64,000 nt of DNA from Hippasteria phrygiana (Eukaryota > Echinodermata > Asteroidea > Valvatida > Goniasteridae). Positions 52,101 through 61,100 of this stretch are shown here, piece after piece. The notes beneath the pieces were generated by a model. It was given only the letters and a program-made list of their open reading frames with translations. It was not told the origin of the DNA and did no database searches. Positions within the stretch are counted from its first letter, which is position 1; each line of letters begins with the position of its first letter. Made by a program: the position numbers and the translations under genes. Location of the stretch: the NCBI GenBank assembly GCA_037893225.1, contig JAZGUH010000719.1, positions 248,001-312,000 on the forward strand, written 5' to 3'.

Positions 52101-55100
52101 GGAGTACAACCTCCTGCGGGACATCCCAATCCCCGTCATCCGCAACCGCCTGGTGCTGCTGCATCACTTCTCGGAGCTCTTCTGCCCGTCCATACCGATG
52201 TTTGACCTGCATGCGGAGGAGGACAGCAAGGCCGGCACGGGTACACTGGTCGGCATCGACGCCCTGAGGGGACTGCTTGTATCCTCGGGCAAGGTGACGA
52301 GGACTTGATGGTGATAGTTGAAGCAAACTTAGGCGTGTTATACATTTGGCTATAGTTTTCAGAAATAGCTAGTACAATATATAGCACCAGGGGCCAATTT
52401 CATAAAGCTGTTAAGCACAAAAATTTGCTCAGCATGCAAATGCTTCCTTGATAAAAACTGGATTACCAACCAGATTTCCATGTATGGAATATTGCTTTTG
52501 ACTGGCATTCAGCTGTTGTTTGCTTAGCATGAAAATTACATGGACTTTTGGCTGGTAACCTGTTTTTACTAAGCAAGACATCTTCATGCTAAGCAAATTT
52601 TTGTGCTTAACAGCTTTATGAAATTGGCTCCAGGTGTTTTTTTTAATTCACAGAAAACAAAATTTAAAAAAGCTGTCTATTGGTTCAAAGGGAGTCAGGT
52701 TGGCCTCGTGGTACTTGCCTTCCAAGACTGTGACCCGGGTTCGAATCCCACCAGCGCCCTGTCTGATTCTGTGGGGTTTCTCCCTAGGGTTTTCCTCCAG
52801 GTTTCTTCAGGCTTTCCAGCGTACAGAGTCATATGCGGAATCCTTGATATCATTACAAGAAAGACTTAAATGAATAAACCAGTTCGGTATTTCAACTGCG
52901 CATGTGCACAATGACATTTTTATCCCGAATTACCCGCGTGATCTACGCGTGCGTCTGAAGGCAAAAGGTGGTCGCACAACGCGCACGTGTTAAATTCAAT
53001 CAGAATGGGCATTCGCGTAACATGGCGTGACATTACGTCAGTAATTTTATCCCGAATAACCTTTGACCTTTGAGATACCGAACTGGCTTATTATAAATAA
53101 ACAATACTGAACACAATGATGAACCATAATAATAAAATTTTGGGTTGTTTTTGTATGCGTTTGTATAGCTATTCAGACCGTGGACCTTTAACAAAGAGGA
53201 CAATAGGGTCCGCGATTGTGTCAAGGTCCACGATTGAAAATCGTGTACAAAACCAATGGGAGGCCTTCCGAAAAAGTTATAGTATAAACAAAAGAGGGAC
53301 AATAGGAGGTCCGCGATTGCCGGTGTTTACACACTTGTGTGTGTGTGTGAGTTTGTATATGCCGGCAATCGTGGACCTAGGACAAAAGAATTCGGGCGTA
53401 GACAAAGGGGTCCACGTTTGACCTAACGTCCACGATTGAAAATCGTGTACAAAACCAATGGGAGGCCTTCCGAAAAAGTTATAGTATAAACAAAAGAGGG
53501 ACAATAGGAGGTCCGCGATTGCCGGTGTTTACACACTTGTGTGTGTGTGTGAGTTTGTATATGCCGGCAATCGTGGACCTAGGACAAAAGAATTCGGGCG
53601 TAGACAAAGGGGTCCACGTTTGACCTAACGTCCACGATTGAAAATCGTGTACAAAACCAATGGGAGGCCTTCCGAAAAAGTTATAGTATAAACAAAAGAG
53701 GGACAATAGGAGGTCCGCGATTGCCGGTGTTTACACACTTGTGTGTGTGTGTGAGTTTGTATATGCCGGCAATCGTGGACCTAGGACAAAAGAATTCGGG
53801 CGTAGACAAAGGGGTCCACGTTTGACCTAACGTCCACGATTGAAAATCGTGTACAAAACCAATGGGAGGCCTTCCGAAAAAGTTATAGTACAAACAAAAG
53901 AGGGACAATAGGAGGTCCGCGATTGCCGGTGTTTACACACTTGTGTGTGTGTGTGAGTTTGTATATGCCGGCAATCGTGGACCTAGGACAAAAGAATTCG
54001 GGCGTAGACAAAGGGGTCCACGTTTGACCTAACGTCCACGATTGAAAATCGTGTACAAAACCAATGGGAGGCCTTCCGAAAAAGTTATAGTATAAACAAA
54101 AGAGGAACAATGGGAGGTCCGCGATTGCCGGTGTTTACACACTTGTGTGTGTGTGTGAGTTTGTATATGCCGGCAATCGTGGACCTAGGACAAAAGAATT
54201 CGGGCGTAGACAAAGGGGTCCACGTTTGACCGAACGTCCACGATTGAAAATCGTGTACAAAACCAATGGGAGGCCTTCCGAAAAAGTTATAGTATAAACA
54301 AAAGAGGGACAATAGGAGGTCCGCGATTGCCGGTGTTTACACACTTGTGTGTGTGTGTGAGTTTGTATATGCCGGCAATCGTGGACCTAGGACAAAAGAA
54401 TTCGGGCGTAGACAAAGGGGTCCACGTTTGACCGAACGTCCACGATTGAAAATCGTGTACAAAACCAATGGGAGGCCTTCCGAAAAAGTTAAAGTACAAA
54501 CAAAAGAGGGACAATAGGAGGTCCGCGATTGCCGGTGTTTACACACTTGTGTGTGTGTGTGAGTTTGTATATGCCGGCAATCGTGGACCTAGGACAAAAG
54601 AATTCGGGCGTAGACAAAGGGGTCCACGTTTGACCTAACGTCCACGATTGAAAATCGTGTACAAAACCAATGGGAGGCCTTCCGAAAAAGTTATAGTATA
54701 AACAAAAGAGGAACAATGGGAGGTCCGCGATTGCCGGTGTTTACACACTTGTGTGTGTGTGTGAGTTTGTATATGCCGGCAATCGTGGACCTAGGACAAA
54801 AGAATTCGGGCGTAGACAAAGGGGTCCACGTTTGACCGAACGTCCACGATTGAAAATCGTGTACAAAACCAATGGGAGGCCTTCCGAAAAAGTTAGAGTA
54901 TAAACAAAAGAGGAACAATGGGAGGTCCACGATTGCACCCGTTTACATGACTGTGTGTGTGTGTGTGTTTTAGTAATTTATCAAGACAGAAAAAAAACAC
55001 AGGGCATGCCCTCCCAGGTAATCACGTAGTGTACCCCCGCCCACAAAAATATTATCCATGTGTGGTTCAGACACTCATTGTGACTAGGATTGACCTCATT

Positions 55101-58100
55101 TCTGCCTTACAGCTAGTATTTCCTTTACTGTGGAGAAAAGCCAATTGCAGCAACATGTCTTGCTCAAGAACACAACAACCTCGGCGCCTGGGCACAAGAG
55201 TTGAGCTCAGACACAGGCACCGCTGTTTTAACAGATTTTTGTTTAACAAAGATCCCTTCTGGAATTTTTGGAATTGTTTTCCACAGGGGTGAGATTTTCC
55301 CCGGATTTTTCCTGATTTCAGGATTTGGGGTGAGGCGTCTTCCAGATATCCGGAAGATTTTTTGGTCCTTAAATTTTTTGTATCATTCCATAATGACCTC
55401 GGAAACCTAAAACAGTCTTCTAATGACCCTATTTTTTGCAATTTTGAACCGTATCTTTTGGTAGAAAGTGCAGTTTTCTTTATGCATTTTTCAGCAACGC
55501 CGTACAAATCAAATGACTCCGAATGTTTCATGGATTTTTCTTTTTTCTAAAAATCTCACCCCTGTTTCCCCCTTCCAACAGGAAGCAGCCTTCCGTAAGG
55601 TGGTCCAGGCCACCATGGTACGTGACCGTCAGCACGGCCCCGTCATCGAACTCAACCGCATCCAGGTCAAGCGTTCCCGCAGCAAAGCGGGGCTGGCCGG
55701 TCCCGACGGCACCAAGTCGGTGTTTGGCCAGGCCTGCTCCAAGCTCAGCCAGTTTGGCTCCGACAGTCTTCTGCTGCCTCACCGTGTCTGGAAGGTCAAA
55801 TTCATTGGTGAGTTGTTTTTGTTTTGGGTTGTTTTTTTTGTAATTTTTTTTTTTCAGTTGAAACTGTTTCAAATCTTACACATGCTAAGTTGTTCTAAAG
55901 ATCACCGAGACCAACTTGTTTAATAAATCAAGACCATCTGGTTTGAAAGACACTTTTTTAGTGGAATTTAGTGGAATGCTGCTATAACGAACATCGCGGG
56001 ATCCACAGATTTTGTTCGGTATAGCGATCGTTCGGTATAGAGATTTTCAGCCGCTGGTCTGCCGAGTGCCTATTTTTTCACCTGGTGTCAGTTCTTTTAA
56101 ATAGCGCCCTCTTGCGTCGTATTTGAAGTGCGCCCCCTGCACAAAAAGCTGGATACGCTACTGATTCTGCCCCACTTTTTCATTTAATTTTAAGTAACTT
56201 TTTATAAAAAAATGGCCGTCATCGGCATCATCCGTTCCATCACTGTCATCGTTCTCAGGGCTAGTACAAGGACGATACGTACGGCTTGGGAATTACAAAC
56301 AGCCCAAACACGCGGTACATGTTTTTAATCAATGTTCGGTAAGTTCTGTACACAAAATTTGAAAGCCAAGAATGGTGTTCGGTATAGTCGAATGTTCGGT
56401 ATAGCGGTGTTCGGTAAAGCGGTGTTCGGTATAGCGGCGTTCTACTGTAGTATAGACTTTTTTTTATATTTAAACACTGGAAACCACACACTTTTGGTTG
56501 GAGAAGAGTTGGGCTCATCCTTACAATCACTCTCTCACATTGCTACTCTTAGTCTGTTCCACAGGTATTTTCTTGATAAATGTTCCACCGGCTTGTCCAG
56601 CTTGGTTCCACCAGTTAGGGTGCCGTGTTTGAGCGTGAAACTCGGCTTTCCGCCTGTTCCCACCAATATACTCTAGCAGTGTACCTAGATGTAGAACAAA
56701 AAGCTACGACAATAGCTTTTTCCCTCGTTCTATATCTCTAAGGAATTCTTTCCCATCATCTTACAATCTTTTCTGTTTCAAGGGGAATCTGAATTCCTAC
56801 CTTTTTTATATTTTTCTTTTCGGAGCTCTGAACCTTGAATGGCTTTGAGCCTTTTTCGGAGTGAACTTGCCCAAAAAAAGTGAATCGCTTAATAGGTTAT
56901 GTTGTATTTTGTTTGTCGAGATTTGTCAACCATAGTAAGCAAAAGTAAGTAACATATTCAACAAAGTTTCTTCACCGGGTTTGGACGTTACCATTTTTTC
57001 TTTGAAGGGGAGAGTGTGGACGATTGCGGAGGGGGCTACAGCGAGTCCATCGCTGAGATGTGTGATGAGCTGCAGAATGGCTCCACCCCTCTGCTGGTGC
57101 TTACCCCTAATGGACGAGACGAGGCGGGAGCCAATCGGGACTGCTTCCTGCTGAACCCTGCTGCCAAGACAACCACACACCAGAACATGCTCAGGTTTCT
57201 AGGTAGGGTTTTCTTGTATGTTAACATCAAGGATAACCCCAGACCCCCTACCCAAAGGGGTGGGGGATTGCAAACATATCCACCACTCACCTCCCACAAA
57301 AAATAAAAATACACACCAGATTCATTTTGCTATTGACTAGTTTTATTATTTTTGTAAGAATTTCTAAAGAAAAATGTACTCCTTCTTTTGTTGTGCATTA
57401 AAATGGGTATTATGTCACAAAAATTAGTTGTATACATAGTTGAATTGGTCACATCCTAAGCTTTCATTTGGTGTAGGTTTGACCCCTGTGGCATTTTGTG
57501 TTTAGAGATATCTTGACATTTGCATACCCACATTTTCCAGTGTAAGGGAAGTGTTTGGAGGTGTAGCCCTTAAAGCACAGAAAGTGGAAAGAAGTGAAAT
57601 GGAAGAAAAATCTAGAATTTGTTTTTTCTCCCTCTATATAGAAAAGCCCTGTGTGTGTTTTTCGCAAAGCATGACATAACACACTTTTTTTTATTTAACT
57701 GGTCACATATTTGTAAAGGCTATTGAAAGTGTGATTCTTCAAAATTGTGGCACAGATTCCACCACCACTCCCCTTCTATGTCCATATTCATCAGGAGTCA
57801 ACTATGAAAATGAAGAGCTGTGAATGTCAATGCTAATGCTAATGCTTATGACAAAACACTAAATGAAGTTGATGCCTTTTAAATGTATGAGGTAGGACTG
57901 GAGTGTTATGACGATGAGGGCACCATTAAAAAAATCAAAAATACTTACTATCATTTACCGTGGACTTTGCCAAACGCGACACGATTTTGCAGAAAGCAGC
58001 ACAAACTTGCTGACCAAATCAACTATGGTGTCACACCCCACACACTCTTCTAGCCACGCCCGTGCTTGGGACGCACCACTGCACCGGCGTGATAGAAATG

Positions 58101-61100
58101 TTTTTCCTTCCTCCTCCTCTTCTGCTAGGTATTCTGATTGGCATTGCCATCCGTACCGGCAGTCCCCTCAGCCTCTCCCTAGCTGAGCCGGTCTGGAAGC
58201 AGCTGGCTGGCATGCCGCTGACCGTCACTGACCTCACAGAGGTGGACAAAGACTACATGCCAGGTAAAAGATTAACTTCTTGAATACGGACGATGGCCAT
58301 AGCTGCGGTTTAAAAAAAAAAACCTCCTGCCCGGTTGGCATCTTTACACGCATTCCTGTACATAATCAATTCATTCAACAATGTTGTTCTTGAATGGGAT
58401 TGTAATGAATAGATGGAGCTTTTTCAAACAAAGCTTTCATTCACAAGAAACGGGAGGCTCAATGTGTGAACCACTCTATTCAGTGTGATGCCTATTGTTT
58501 GCATTTACGTTGGCTGCACAACCTGTTCAATAAGGCGTGTGGGCGAATTACAAACTGTATGTGAATCTTTCGACGGTATGTAAATTAGGTCTTTAGTCTG
58601 TCGAACGGTTTGTAAACTATCGTTTGGGCCTCGCTTTCAGACCCCAAACGGTTTGCTTTTTTGTACCAGCTTTGAGTGCCCAACAAAAGAGGCCGATTGC
58701 TGTTGGGGTTTTACCAAACAAAGGAGCGTCCTGCCTACTGGACTTCAATGGCTGTGCCGCCGCTAATCCTCCAGGGTTATTATTACCCAGGTGGATTAGC
58801 AGTGGCACAGCCATTTAATGCCCCTTTCCCACTTACACGATTTTTGCTACGGTAGAGCACGATTTTTCAAAGTTGAAAAATCGTGCTCAGTCGTGCTCTA
58901 CCATAGTAATTCACACTCAAAAAGTTCATTGTCAATCGAATTCTACGTCTTGTCAAGACGCTATCAAGACGCCGTCAAGATGTGGTACGGCAGTAGTGCG
59001 ATAGTGCCACGACAGTGTTACGGTAGAGTTACGACATCGTCAAGATTTGTCACGGCGTACCAAGAAATGCCAAGATTGTACTACGACGTCATGTTCTTGC
59101 TGGCGTCTTGTTGGCGTCTTGTTTAAGTCTTGCTAGGTCGCAGCACTATCGTAGCGGCATCGTATCAGCATCGTAGCGAAGTCTTGGCCTACCGTAGCTG
59201 TTGCGGCCACCACGAATGAGTACGAATGAACAAGACGCCGTCACGACATACCACGACAACGTCAAGACAACGTTACGACTCTAATACGATGCTGCTGCGG
59301 TGGACCACGATTTTTTCAACCGCTACGGTAGAGCACGATTTGTTTGAACATTCCCAAAAAATCGTGCTACTCCACGGTGCCATCAAGATCTACTACGGTG
59401 CACTACGGTGGACCACGATTGACCACGAACATGGCCTCGACGCCGTTGCGATTGTAAATAATTTAAAAATAGTGCTCTACCGTAGCAAAAATCGTGTATT
59501 AAAGTGGGAAAGGGGCATAAGCGACCACTGTTATCACAATGGAGGCTAATCCGATAAGTACTCCATTGTGCAGCCTACCAAGCTCCAGACCATGAGCGCT
59601 CAAGTGTATACTGTTTGGGCTGGGGATTAATACCGTTTGGGCCCATACCATTTGGGAACTAATTTGCATACCGTTTCTAAATCGCACTGACGCCTAACAG
59701 CCATACACAAGGGGTTAACAAATATACTAAAATATCCACCAATCATGGTGCTGTAGGCACTACATATATACCCTTGCTTATCAGACCATTAGTCATTCCT
59801 GAAGCGATATCAGGTGGGGGGGGGGGGATATACAGCCCCGGCTGCAAGTTAAGCACGCCGGGCTACTCATTACGTAACCCCCACTGCACTCGTAGGTACC
59901 CATTTACACCTGGGTGGAGAGAAGCAATTTATGACAAAGTGTCTTGCTCAAGGACACAAGCACCATGACCCCTTGACTGGGCTCAACCCACAATCCGTAG
60001 TAGTACAAAAATCTTGAGTTGAGTGCACTAAACCGCGAGGCCATAACATTCCACAGATGCAGACAAAATGGCTAATTTGGGGATTGTTCAACATTTTTAT
60101 ACCCCACTAACGGAGTCGAAGGGGCATACTGGGCGGACGGGTTGTAGTGTGTTTTTTTGGTTCCGTAGTTGTGAGGGCAGACACTGGTTTGAACGATAGA
60201 GGTTGTGAGGACCAAAAACACTGTGGGGACACAAAAATTTTCCCACAACTGACAATATAACTTCCCCAGGATGCACTTTCTGCCAGGGCGGTGTATATTG
60301 GTAGTTATGGGGTACCCACACGGGGGAAGCACAATGAATACAATGGTACCCAACAAGTTGTTCTTTGAGTGGTACCCCACTGGAGAGATTGTTAAGAGGT
60401 ATTAGGGAGAAAAATAATAGGAAGATCAATAGAAGTAAAGGGGAAACAAATATTTATACCTTTGTGAATGCATATTATTTTAAAGTATTCTAAACTGAGC
60501 ATCAAATGTATATTTAAAAATATTTTAGGTTGTTTATTTTTTGAAATGCGACAGTACTTTTGTTGTGTATTAACCAGGACTGATCTGTATTCGTGACATG
60601 GAACCCGAAGCTTTCCTGTCCATGGAAATGCCATTCAGTACCCCGAGTGCTACTGGTCTGGATGTACCATTGAGCACCAAACACACTCACATCACTCTGG
60701 AGAATAGGAACGAGTATGTCAGAGCAGCCCTCAACTATAGGTAAGCTGAGACTGTGTGCTAATAGAGCTAGAGATTAGAGCTACGGAATAGAATCAGAGC
60801 AGCCCTCAACTATAGGTGAGCTGTGACTATGTGATAATACAGCTACAGAATAGAATCAGAGCAGCCCTAACTATAGGTATTAAAGCTATGACTACATACT
60901 AATAGAGGTAGAGATGAGTGCTACAGAATAGGAACAAGTATAGCCCGGTTCATACTTCATGCGGATGCGTATGCGAAGCGAATTCGTTAAGGTAACGGAG
61001 AACGTCACAATGAAACTTCAATTGTTGACATCATGAAATTTGCAGTCAGAGCAGCCCTCAACTAAAGCTGTGACTATGTGCTAATAAATAGGACTAGCGA

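Noticed and set aside
53277..54930. A row of near-identical 75-residue open frames on the minus strand
   Set aside because: They follow the 202-bp satellite exactly, with no start context or family resemblance; 202 is not a multiple of three, so they are separate by-products of the repeat.
53160..54945. Possible CRISPR-like array
   Set aside because: Whole 202-bp units are conserved with no variable spacers, in an animal gene intron; it is a satellite.
58617..58814. Overlapping 65-residue open frames on both strands
   Set aside because: They coincide with inverted-repeat mobile sequence containing a hairpin; no protein resemblance.
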